Part shown: in pieces, positions 57,660 to 64,000 of the stretch
How the letters are laid out: every line of letters begins with the position of its first letter
Position numbering within the stretch: position 1 is the first letter of the stretch
Assembly (NCBI RefSeq): GCF_902497775.2
Contig: NZ_OZ024668.1
Location: 3,309,826-3,373,825 of the forward strand
Direction: 5' to 3'
From: Pseudomonas fluorescens
Lineage (GTDB): Bacteria > Pseudomonadota > Gammaproteobacteria > Pseudomonadales > Pseudomonadaceae
Length of the DNA stretch: 64,000 nt
Translations under genes and position numbers: made by a program
Notes under the pieces: generated by a model
Seen by the model: only the letters and a program-made list of their open reading frames with translations
What the model was told of the DNA's origin: nothing
The model's database searches: none

Positions 57660-58538
57660 TCAGTACACCACGGCCAACCACGGCAAATAGGTGACCTTCA
57701 GCGCATACCGCTGCTCAAGGGTGCGCAACAACCCTTCAGGGTCGTTCAGGTCAAACACCCCGCTGACCTGCAGTGCCGCCAGTTGCTGATCCGACAGCAC
57801 GATGCGCCCGTGCTGATAGCGTTCAAGTTCGGCCAGCACCTCACGCAGTGGCTTGCCGTTGAAGATCAGCTTGCCGCGTTGCCAGGCGGTTTGCGCCCGG
57901 GCATCGGGCGAGGTCTCAAGCAACTGCTCACCGACCCGCGCCTGGCCCTGGGCAACCACCACACGATTGCGCGCACCGTCACGGCGTACGCTGAACACCG
58001 CAGCGCTGCCCTGTACGGGTTCTGCCCCGGCATCGACCACGAATGGCCGCGGATCGGCAGCCGGCTCGAACAAGGCCTCTCCCGCCTTGAGCACAACGCG
58101 ACGCTCGCCACGGTTGAAGTCCACCGACAAGGCACTGCCACTGTTGAGGGTGACCTGCGAGCCATCGGCCAGGGTGATGCGCTGTTGCTGACCAATGCCG
58201 GTGTGGTAGTCGGCCAGCAACGCCGGCGCCTGCTGCAGGCCGCCGTAGCCGACCAGCGCCAGCACCAGCGAGGCGGCCAGGGCCGATCCCCAGCGCGGCC
58301 GACGTGGCGCAGCTGCTTTGACTTCAGCCGCCGTCCGAGTCTGCCCTAGGTCGGCCCACAGTGCCTCGGCTTCGCTCGCGGCCTCGGCATGGGCCGGGCT
58401 GAGCGCGCACCAGCGCTGGTAGCGTTGCCGATCGTTGGCGCTGGCGTTGCCCGAATGCAACAGCACCTGCCAGTCGAGGGCATCATCGGACAAATCGCTG
58501 ATCGGTTGCGGCGCTGGCATGGCGTAGGCATCAGTCAT
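57660..58538 (-). CDS. FecR-type anti-sigma factor
   Basis: Inner-membrane anti-sigma regulator of 292 aa. The N-terminal cytoplasmic domain with WCALSPAHAEAASEAEALWADL (about 42-65) binds the ECF sigma factor. One helix (WGSALAASLVLALVGYGGL, near 82-100) and the periplasmic FecR domain (ITLADGSQVTLNSGSALSVDF, VLKAGEALFEP) follow. The C-terminal STN-like part (GKLIFNGKPLREVLAELERY) contacts the receptor STN domain. The start at 58538 overlaps the sigma gene by 8 bases, indicating coupling. Confidence 0.9.
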   Translation of the reverse strand: MTDAYAMPAPQPISDLSDDALDWQVLLHSGNASANDRQRYQRWCALSPAHAEAASEAEALWADLGQTRTAAEVKAAAPRRPRWGSALAASLVLALVGYGGLQQAPALLADYHTGIGQQQRITLADGSQVTLNSGSALSVDFNRGERRVVLKAGEALFEPAADPRPFVVDAGAEPVQGSAAVFSVRRDGARNRVVVAQGQARVGEQLLETSPDARAQTAWQRGKLIFNGKPLREVLAELERYQHGRIVLSDQQLAALQVSGVFDLNDPEGLLRTLEQRYALKVTYLPWLAVVY

Positions 58539-59049
58539 GGTTGTGTTTGAGCCAGTCGCGGCAATGGCGCAGGGCCTGGCCGATGTATTTTGCCACCATG
58601 CTCTCGGAAACGCCCAGCCGTTGTGCAATCTGCGCCTGGGTCAGGCCTTCGACGCGGTTGAGCAGCAACGCCTGGCGGGCATTGACGGACAGTTGCAGCA
58701 AGGCCTCATCGAGCAATTCCAGACGTTCACTGGCCAGCAACGCCGCTTCCGGCGCCGGCGCCGGGCACGGCACCTGGCGCGCCGCGTCGCTGTCGTCAAG
58801 ATTGCTGCTCATGCGCTGCTCGCGGCGCAGGGTATCGATGGCCAGGTTGCCGGCCACGCGAAAGATGAAGCTGCGCGCATGCAGCACCGGCAGGTCCTGC
58901 TGCTCGATCTTGACCAGCTTGAGGTAGGTTTCCTGGGCGACGTCGGCGGCCCGCTGCCGGTCGCTCATGCGCCGGGTGAGGAACAGCAGCAGGTCATCGT
59001 AATGTTCCTGGAAGCTTGCCAGCAGCCCGGACACGGGAGACGTCAACAT
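58531..59049 (-). CDS. ECF sigma factor, FecI-type
   Basis: RNA polymerase sigma factor of 172 aa. Region 2 is LLASFQEHYDDLLLFLTRRMSDRQRAADVAQETYLKLV (about 9-46) with the ARSFIFRVAGNLAIDTLRRE element. Region 4 is LTQAQIAQRLGVSESMVAKYIGQAL (about 135-160). It activates the neighbouring receptor gene when the cognate siderophore binds. A Fur-box-like sequence lies 42 bases upstream, consistent with expression only in iron shortage. Confidence 0.92.
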   Translation of the reverse strand: MLTSPVSGLLASFQEHYDDLLLFLTRRMSDRQRAADVAQETYLKLVKIEQQDLPVLHARSFIFRVAGNLAIDTLRREQRMSSNLDDSDAARQVPCPAPAPEAALLASERLELLDEALLQLSVNARQALLLNRVEGLTQAQIAQRLGVSESMVAKYIGQALRHCRDWLKHNHD

Positions 59050-59090
59050 GGAGAGAGTGGGTGCCAGTAAGAGGAATTAGCGGGCGTTAA

Positions 59091-59105
59091 TGAGAACAAG
59101 TATCT
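59091..59105. promoter_or_regulatory. Candidate Fur box in the fecI-LEA14 intergenic region
   Basis: TGAGAAC-A-AGTATCT resembles the 7-1-7 Fur motif TGATAAT-N-ATTATCA at 10 of 14 positions. It lies 42 bases upstream of the ECF sigma gene (minus strand) and 78 bases upstream of the lipoprotein gene (plus strand), in the only shared intergenic region. Confidence 0.5.
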
Positions 59106-59182
59106 TTCATAACGTACAGCACTTTCAACGCCGCTGTGCATTTGCCACACTCGGGGCTGTTCTCCTGCTTGGAGCTGTACCC

Positions 59183-59659
59183 GTGACCCGATTCCTACGC
59201 CTGTGCCTCGCCCTGCTGTTGATTGGCGGCTTGAGCGCCTGCGCCCTGCTCCAGCCCCGCGACCCGGTGAATATCAGCGTGATCGGTATCGACCCCCTGC
59301 CCGGCCAGGACTTGGAGCTGCGCATGGCGGTGAAGATCCGCGTGCAGAACCCCAACGAAAGCGCAATCGATTATAACGGCATCGCCCTGAACCTTGAGGT
59401 CAACGGCCAGCCGCTGGCGGCCGGTGTCAGCGATCAAAGCGGCAGCATTGGCCGCTTCAGCGAAGGGGTTCTGGTGGTGCCGGTGAGCATCACCGCGTTT
59501 TCGGTGCTGCGCCAGGCGGTGGGCCTGAGCCAGGTGCGCAGCCTCGATGGCCTGCCGTACACGGTACGCGGCAAACTGGCCGGTGGCGCGTTCGGCACCC
59601 GGCGCTTCAGCGACAGCGGCCGGCTCAACCTGCCGCAACCGGCCAGCGCGCCCTGGTAA
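59183..59659 (+). CDS. LEA14/WHy-domain lipoprotein
   Basis: Lipoprotein of 158 aa. GTG 59183 with GGAG 8 bases upstream gives TRFLRLCLALLLIGGLSAC, a signal with lipobox LSAC (Cys at residue 20). The frame is open upstream but without a comparable ribosome site. The mature part (residues 32-150) matches the WHy/LEA type 2 fold: INISVIGIDPLPGQDLELRMAVKIRVQNPN-type strands with the conserved NPN. Such proteins are linked to desiccation or stress protection; here function is inferred. It is divergent from the ECF sigma gene and may share its iron control. Confidence 0.82.
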   Translation: MTRFLRLCLALLLIGGLSACALLQPRDPVNISVIGIDPLPGQDLELRMAVKIRVQNPNESAIDYNGIALNLEVNGQPLAAGVSDQSGSIGRFSEGVLVVPVSITAFSVLRQAVGLSQVRSLDGLPYTVRGKLAGGAFGTRRFSDSGRLNLPQPASAPW

Positions 59660-59662
59660 CGG

Positions 59663-59917
59663 TTACTTGGCCGCGGCCATCAGCTTGTTGACTTCACTGC
59701 GGACCATGTTGGCGTATTCGGGCGGCGACATGCCGTCCAGTTCTGCCCGTACCCATTCGGCCCACTTGCCCTTGCGCCGCGGCTTTTCGGCGATGATCCG
59801 CGCAGCATCGGCCTTGGCCTTGCCCAGGTTGGTCTGCCAGAGCTCGTACAGTCGTGCTTTCTCGTCCTCGATCTGCGCCCGTTCGGCGAAGCTCTTGTTG
59901 GCCAGATTGAAACTCAT
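59663..59917 (-). CDS. Small charged protein of unknown function
   Basis: Soluble protein of 84 aa, helical and very charged (AERAQIEDEKARLYELWQTN, EKPRRKGKWAEWVRAELD). It ends SEVNKLMAAAK. It has no signal, cysteine or domain I recognise. It is convergent with the lipoprotein gene by 3 bases. The amphipathic lysine/glutamate pattern suggests a nucleic-acid or protein adaptor, but this is speculation. Confidence 0.65.
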   Translation of the reverse strand: MSFNLANKSFAERAQIEDEKARLYELWQTNLGKAKADAARIIAEKPRRKGKWAEWVRAELDGMSPPEYANMVRSEVNKLMAAAK

Positions 59918-60048
59918 GAGGGGTGTCCTGCCGCTGGAAAATAGGCGCTATCTTACACTGTAGCCGCCGACGCTCGGCAAACCGCTGCAACTTTCCAAGC
60001 CCGTCGGCATCCACTGTTCAATGCCCATCAACTGACGAGGAAGCACCC

Positions 60049-60369
60049 ATGGCCAAGAAAACCACCGTGCAAAGCGATGCCGAGCAAATCAAGGATCAGG
60101 CTTTCAGCGAATTGCAGGCGTTGATCGAGGAATCGGAAAAACTGCTCAGCGACAGCGCTGCGCTGGTAGGCGAAGAAGCCGAAACCCTGCGTGCCCAAGT
60201 CGGGCTGAAATTGAAACAGGCCCGGGATGCGGTCACCGGCGTGCGCAGCAAGGCGCAGCCAGTGGTCGACGCCACCCAGGACTACATCGGCGGCCATCCG
60301 TGGCAGACGGTAGCAATTTCAGCGGGCTTTGGCCTGGTGGTTGGCTTGTTGCTGGGCCGCAGACCTTAA
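60049..60369 (+). CDS. DUF883 family (ElaB/YqjD) protein
   Basis: Protein of 106 aa. The long N-terminal amphipathic helix (QIKDQAFSELQALIEESEKLLSDSAALVGEEAETLRAQV-type, residues 12-55) is followed by a C-terminal transmembrane helix (VAISAGFGLVVGLLLGRRP). ElaB/YqjD proteins bind stationary-phase ribosomes at the inner membrane. GAGGAAG precedes ATG 60049. A REP-like palindrome follows the stop. Confidence 0.88.
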   Translation: MAKKTTVQSDAEQIKDQAFSELQALIEESEKLLSDSAALVGEEAETLRAQVGLKLKQARDAVTGVRSKAQPVVDATQDYIGGHPWQTVAISAGFGLVVGLLLGRRP

Positions 60370-60372
60370 CAC

Positions 60373-60433
60373 CCATCGCGGGCAAGCGCGCTCCTGTGAG
60401 CGGCGGTGCGACGCCTCGGCTTGACCCGCGATG
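60373..60433. repeat. Diverged REP-type palindrome
   Basis: CATCGCGGGCAAG (60373-60385) and CTTGACCCGCGATG (60420-60433) are near-perfect inverted arms (one extra base), enclosing a GC-rich spacer. It lies between the DUF883 gene and the response regulator stop. It is a weaker relative of the copies at 10.4, 27.97 and 50.3 kb. Confidence 0.65.
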
Positions 60434-60436
60434 AAT

Positions 60437-61051
60437 TCAACGCAAACTCAACGGCTGCACCAGCCCACAGGCAATCGCCATGCCCACCAGCGCCGGCAAA
60501 TGCTCGGCCTGCATGCGCTTCATCACCCGCGAGCGATAGAGGTCGACCGTCTTGATGCTGACCTGCAACTGCTCGGCAATTTCCCGGTTGGTATAGCCCT
60601 GTACCAGCGGCAGGAACACATCGCGTTCACGGGGCGTGAGGCTCTCGACACGCGCCTGCACCGCTTCCAGCGGCCCGGCCTGGCGCGCTTGGCCGAGGGC
60701 GTCCTGAACGCTGTCGAGCAGCAACTGGTCGTTGTAGGGTTTCTCAATGAAATCGCAGGCCCCGGCCTTGAAGGCGCGCACCACGATCGGCACATCGGCG
60801 TGGCCGCTGACAAAGATCACCGGTAACTCGAGCCCGCGCGCGCGCAGCGCTTCCTGCACACTCAAGCCGCCCATCCCCGGCATGCGCACATCAAGCAGCA
60901 CACAGGCCGGCACATGGCCGTCGCAGGCATCAAGGAACGCCTGGCCGCTGGTGAACGGCAGCGCCTGCAAGCCCACCGACTCGAGCAACCACACGGTCGA
61001 ATCGAGCATGCCCTGGTCATCATCGACCACATACACCCGCGGTTCCTGCAT
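60437..61051 (-). CDS. FixJ/LuxR-type response regulator
   Basis: Regulator of 204 aa. The receiver domain has the acidic triad D10-D12 and phosphorylated D54 in LLDVRMPGM; the KPYND region is conserved. A C-terminal LuxR helix-turn-helix follows (about 137-180, LTPRERDVFLPLVQGYTNREIAEQL). It has the FixJ subgroup signature. ATG 61051 avoids overlap with the kinase gene; GTG 61063 is also in frame. It forms a minus-strand pair with the kinase, 1 base downstream of its stop. Confidence 0.92.
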   Translation of the reverse strand: MQEPRVYVVDDDQGMLDSTVWLLESVGLQALPFTSGQAFLDACDGHVPACVLLDVRMPGMGGLSVQEALRARGLELPVIFVSGHADVPIVVRAFKAGACDFIEKPYNDQLLLDSVQDALGQARQAGPLEAVQARVESLTPRERDVFLPLVQGYTNREIAEQLQVSIKTVDLYRSRVMKRMQAEHLPALVGMAIACGLVQPLSLR

Positions 61052-61052
61052 A

Positions 61053-62858
61053 TCACTCCCCACTGTTGGCCACCGGCGCCAGCCGACAACACAAGATCAA
61101 TCCGCCCGCCTCGCCGGGCTGTGCCTGCAAGGTGCCGCCAAAGCCTTCGACGATGCTGCGGCTCATGCTCAAGCCCAACCCCAGGCCATCCGCCTTGCTG
61201 GTGTTGAACGGGGTGAAGATGCCGTCCAGGCGCTCGGCAGCCACCCCCGGCCCCTGGTCGCTGACCCGAATCGTCAGCCAACCGGCCTCAAGCTCGGCGC
61301 TGAGCAGGATACGCGAGGCCTGGCCGTTGTGCTGCTCACGGTTGGCCTCGATAGCGTTGCGCAACAGGTTGAGCAGCACCTGTTCGAGCAGTACCCGGTC
61401 GGCATACACCGCCGGCAAGCCTTCGACCACGCGCTGCTCGATGCTCACCTGATCGCGGCTGGCCTCCCAGTCGCACAGACGCACGACTTGCGCCACGACA
61501 TCGACAATCGCCAAGGCCTGCAGGCGCCGCGGCTCCTTGCGCAAGAAGGCACGCAAGCGCTTGATCACTTGCGCGGCATGGGTCGCCTGCTCATTGATGC
61601 GTTGCAAGCCTTGGGCAACCCGTTGGGCGGCCTGCGGATCGCGCTCCACGGCTTGCAGGTAACGCTGGCTGGCACTGGCGTAATTGACCACCGCCGCCAG
61701 CGGCTGGTTGATTTCATGGGCAATCCCCGAGGCCAACTCGCCCAGGGTAATCAGCCGGGCGCTATGGGCCAGTTCGTCCTGATGGCGGCGCTGCTGGCTT
61801 TCGCGCAGTTCACGCTCGGTCATGTCGCGGGCCACCAACGAGTAGTAGCGCTCGCCACCGGTAGCGCGATGGGCCAGCAGCACCAGCGATACCGGAAAAG
61901 CCGCGCCGCCCTGATGCGGCACCAGCCGCGCCTCGACCTGCCACACACCGTGCTGCTCGGCACGCTGCCAGCCTTCACTGTGCAGGCGCTGCTGCAGCTG
62001 TGGATCGAGCAAGGCCTGCAAGCCGGGAAGCGGCTCGACCCCCTGCAACCCCAAGGCCCGGCGCGCCGAACGGTTGAGGTAGCTGAGGTGGCCGTCGCGG
62101 TCGCTGAACAGCACCAGGTCAGTGTTGGCTTCGACCACTTCGGCCAGGCGTCGGCGGTTTTCCTGGGCCTCGATTCGCACGCTGATGTCGCGTGAGACGC
62201 TGACGATTTCCACCACGGCGCCAGTATAGGTTTCGCGGATGGCGCGGCTGGCGATCTCGAACCACAGGTACCGCCCGTCACGGTGGCGTACCCGGCAGGT
62301 CATGGTCTGATAACCGTCCAGCTCCAGCGCCTGGGACGCCTGCACCAGCGACTGCTGGCGATCCTGGGGGTGAAACAGCGACTGTACCGGCACTCCGCGC
62401 AGCTCCTCCGGCCAATAGCCCAGCAGACGGAACGCAGCGGGCGAAGCGTCGATAAAGCTACCATCGGGCGTGTGCCGGGAAATCAGGTCGGTGGTGTTCT
62501 CGGTGATCAACCGGTACAGACGCCGGGCCTGGCTGGCATCACGCTCTCCCTGGCGTTCCAGGGTGGCGTCACGACAACGGGCCAGCACCTGCTGGGCGGC
62601 GTCATCGGGGATGAAGGTCCAGAGCAGAATCTGCCCGGTCACCTGCGCTTCAACCTCACTGATCGCTCGCCCTTGCTCCAGGCAGGCGCGCACCAGGGCC
62701 CGATAGTTGCTCGGCAGCCAGTGCTCGACGTCACGCTGCGGCCAGGGCCCGAGCAAGGCCTGCATCGCCGGGTTGCTGGCCAGCAGGCTCGCCGCGGCAT
62801 CCAGCAACAGGCTGGGTTGCGGATCCTTGGCCAGCCACAAGGAGTAGGAAGTGTCCAA
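61053..62858 (-). CDS. PAS-domain sensor histidine kinase, FixL-like
   Basis: Kinase of 601 aa without transmembrane helices. Two PAS domains follow one another (about 112-230 with NTTDLISRHTPDGSFIDASPAAFRLLGYWPEEL and 240-350), each with a PAC-like end. The kinase core has H381 in GIAHEINQPLAAVVNY, NLLRNAIEAN, VSDQGPG and DGLGLGLSMSRSIVEGFGG. It starts at TTG 62858 with GAGG 7 bases upstream; no closer ATG is available. It pairs with the following response regulator and is divergent from an acyl-CoA synthetase gene, suggesting control of fatty acid or related acyl-CoA entry. Confidence 0.9.
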   Translation of the reverse strand: MDTSYSLWLAKDPQPSLLLDAAASLLASNPAMQALLGPWPQRDVEHWLPSNYRALVRACLEQGRAISEVEAQVTGQILLWTFIPDDAAQQVLARCRDATLERQGERDASQARRLYRLITENTTDLISRHTPDGSFIDASPAAFRLLGYWPEELRGVPVQSLFHPQDRQQSLVQASQALELDGYQTMTCRVRHRDGRYLWFEIASRAIRETYTGAVVEIVSVSRDISVRIEAQENRRRLAEVVEANTDLVLFSDRDGHLSYLNRSARRALGLQGVEPLPGLQALLDPQLQQRLHSEGWQRAEQHGVWQVEARLVPHQGGAAFPVSLVLLAHRATGGERYYSLVARDMTERELRESQQRRHQDELAHSARLITLGELASGIAHEINQPLAAVVNYASASQRYLQAVERDPQAAQRVAQGLQRINEQATHAAQVIKRLRAFLRKEPRRLQALAIVDVVAQVVRLCDWEASRDQVSIEQRVVEGLPAVYADRVLLEQVLLNLLRNAIEANREQHNGQASRILLSAELEAGWLTIRVSDQGPGVAAERLDGIFTPFNTSKADGLGLGLSMSRSIVEGFGGTLQAQPGEAGGLILCCRLAPVANSGE

Positions 62859-62877
62859 AGCAGTGCCTCAGGGCCTT

Positions 62878-62925
62878 TATAGTATTTATACCATATTGCT
62901 ATAGTCTATCTTCCAGTTACCATAG
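62878..62925. promoter_or_regulatory. Phased direct repeats in the kinase/acyl-CoA synthetase intergenic region
   Basis: TATAG at 62878-62882 and at 62900-62904 and CATAG at 62921-62925 recur every 21-22 bases, i.e. on one face of the helix. The 192-base region is locally AT-rich. Distance and phasing suit binding of a dimeric or multimeric regulator such as the FixJ-like protein. A further small dyad TTGCG-ACAG-CGCAA is at 62941-62954. Confidence 0.45.
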
Positions 62926-63050
62926 CCATTCGCGTAAAACTTGCGACAGCGCAAGGGCCTGCCCTTCACGCCACCTGAACAGAGCTAACAATCAGCCATC
63001 GGGGGTTTCAGTTCGCCAACGGGCGGCTGCCTCCTGCACAGGACGACCTC

Positions 63051-64000
63051 ATGTCGATTTTCTCCCAGGGCCTGGCGCCCGCCCCTGTCAATCATGTTGC
63101 CTTGAGCCCCTTGAGTTTCATCGAGCGTACCGCCGCCGTCTATGGCCAGTACCCGGCGGTGATCCATGGCGCCATCCGGCGCAACTGGCAGCAGACCTAC
63201 GAACGCTCCCGCCGCCTGGCCAGCGCCCTGGCCGGGCGCGGTATCGGCCAGGGCGATACGGTGGCGGTGATGCTGCCGAATATTCCGGCCATGCTCGAAG
63301 CGCACTTTGGCGTGCCGATGATCGGCGCCGTGCTCAACGCCCTCAACGTGCGCCTGGATGCCGAAGCGATTGCCTTCATGCTCGAGCATGGCGAAGCCAA
63401 GGTGCTGATCACCGACCGCGAGTTCCACAAGGTCATCGAAGCGGCCCTGGCGCTGATGAAGTACCCGCCGCTGGTGGTCGATGTCGATGACCCGGAGTAC
63501 GGCGAAGGCCAGGCGGCCAGCGACCTGGACTACGAGGCGTTTCTTGCCGAAGGCGACCCCGAATTCGCCTGGCACTGGCCCGAAGACGAATGGCAGGCGA
63601 TCTCGCTGAACTACACCTCCGGCACCACCGGCAACCCCAAGGGCGTGGTCTATCACCACCGCGGCGCCTACCTCAATGCCCTGGGCAACCAGATGACCTG
63701 GGCCATGGGCAACCACCCGGTGTACCTGTGGACCTTGCCGATGTTCCATTGCAACGGCTGGTGCTACCCCTGGACCGTCACCGCCCTGGCCGGCACCCAT
63801 GTGTTCTTGCGCCGGGTCGACCCACAGAAGATCCTCACCCTGATCCGCGAGCATCAGGTCAGCCACCTGTGCGGTGCACCGATTGTGCTCAACGCGCTGA
63901 TCAACATGCCCGAATCGGCCAAGGCGGCGATCGATCACCCGGTCAATGCCATGGTCGCCGGTGCGGCGCCGCCGGCCAAGGTCATCGGTGCGGTGGAAGA
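63051..64000 (+). CDS. AMP-forming acyl-CoA synthetase, 5' part
   Basis: N-terminal 316 residues of an ANL-superfamily ligase; the gene continues past the window. The signature AMP-binding P-loop is YTSGTTGNPKGV (near 196-207) and the following HCNGW and GAPIVLN regions match medium-chain fatty acyl-CoA ligases (AlkK-type). It activates a carboxylic acid with ATP and CoA. AGGA precedes ATG 63051. It is divergent from the kinase/response regulator pair. The exact chain-length preference cannot be read. Confidence 0.88.
   Translation, partial: MSIFSQGLAPAPVNHVALSPLSFIERTAAVYGQYPAVIHGAIRRNWQQTYERSRRLASALAGRGIGQGDTVAVMLPNIPAMLEAHFGVPMIGAVLNALNVRLDAEAIAFMLEHGEAKVLITDREFHKVIEAALALMKYPPLVVDVDDPEYGEGQAASDLDYEAFLAEGDPEFAWHWPEDEWQAISLNYTSGTTGNPKGVVYHHRGAYLNALGNQMTWAMGNHPVYLWTLPMFHCNGWCYPWTVTALAGTHVFLRRVDPQKILTLIREHQVSHLCGAPIVLNALINMPESAKAAIDHPVNAMVAGAAPPAKVIGAVE

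Overview
The window reads as chromosomal DNA of a fluorescent Pseudomonas, most likely the P. putida group. The support is: high GC; a complete nuo tail with Pseudomonas-type gene sizes; a pvdQ acylase gene; a crcY-like small RNA in the mvaB-mgtC gap; Pseudomonas-only small families such as DUF3203; and REP-type palindromes built on GCGGGGCAAGCCCGCTCC. I see no insertion sequence, prophage, integron, rRNA, tRNA or CRISPR array. The species call is inference.

Layout. 1-10.4 kb: 3' end of nuoF, then nuoG-H-I-J-K-L-M-N (respiratory complex I), closed by a strong terminator. 10.5-17.4 kb: a TonB-dependent receptor, an AI-2E/PerM-type permease, a TrhP/YegQ-like U32 protein and the Ntn-hydrolase acylase pvdQ. 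17.4-20.8 kb: an accessory-looking stretch with a Fur-like mini regulator divergent from pvdQ, two small envelope proteins, a Mor-like DNA-binding protein and two paralogous DUF2589 proteins. 20.8-30.6 kb: tamA-tamB, an acetyltransferase, xthA, a PstS-OmpA fusion and a TerC-family protein. 30.6-34.3 kb: an acyl-CoA dehydrogenase divergent from a LysR regulator, then a LiuR-like MerR regulator with HMG-CoA lyase. 34.3-34.86 kb: an AT-rich gap holding a sigma-54 promoter and a CA-motif-rich RNA, read as CrcY, the decoy RNA for Hfq/Crc carbon catabolite repression. 34.85-42.9 kb: MgtC-like protein, DUF3203 protein, CcoG, a MocR regulator, a 645-aa PoNi-like immunity domain fused to type VI-like modules, and a soluble hybrid histidine kinase. 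42.9-50.2 kb: an SDR, a sterol-desaturase-family membrane protein, a copper block (copA-copB-DUF411-YqaA), DinB and ZapE/AFG1. 50.4-55.1 kb: PQQ-type sugar dehydrogenase, a small exported protein, an agmatinase-family enzyme, a polyamine-type binding protein and LysR. 55.1-59.1 kb: an aerobactin-type TonB receptor with its FecR/FecI surface-signalling pair and a candidate Fur box. 59.2-64 kb: LEA14-like lipoprotein, two small proteins, and a two-component system divergent from an acyl-CoA synthetase that runs off the end.

How it works together. Iron is a recurrent theme: two TonB receptors, pvdQ with a possible PvdS-type promoter, a Fur-like mini protein and a FecI/FecR cassette. Carbon control is another: crcY, leucine-type catabolism, acyl-CoA enzymes and a TTG-started kinase/regulator pair. 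The best candidates for undescribed biology are the PoNi-like fusion at 38.8-40.7 kb and the Mor-like/DUF2589 cluster at 19.1-20.8 kb. The strongest noncoding find is crcY with its promoter. All assignments come from reading the sequence without database searches.
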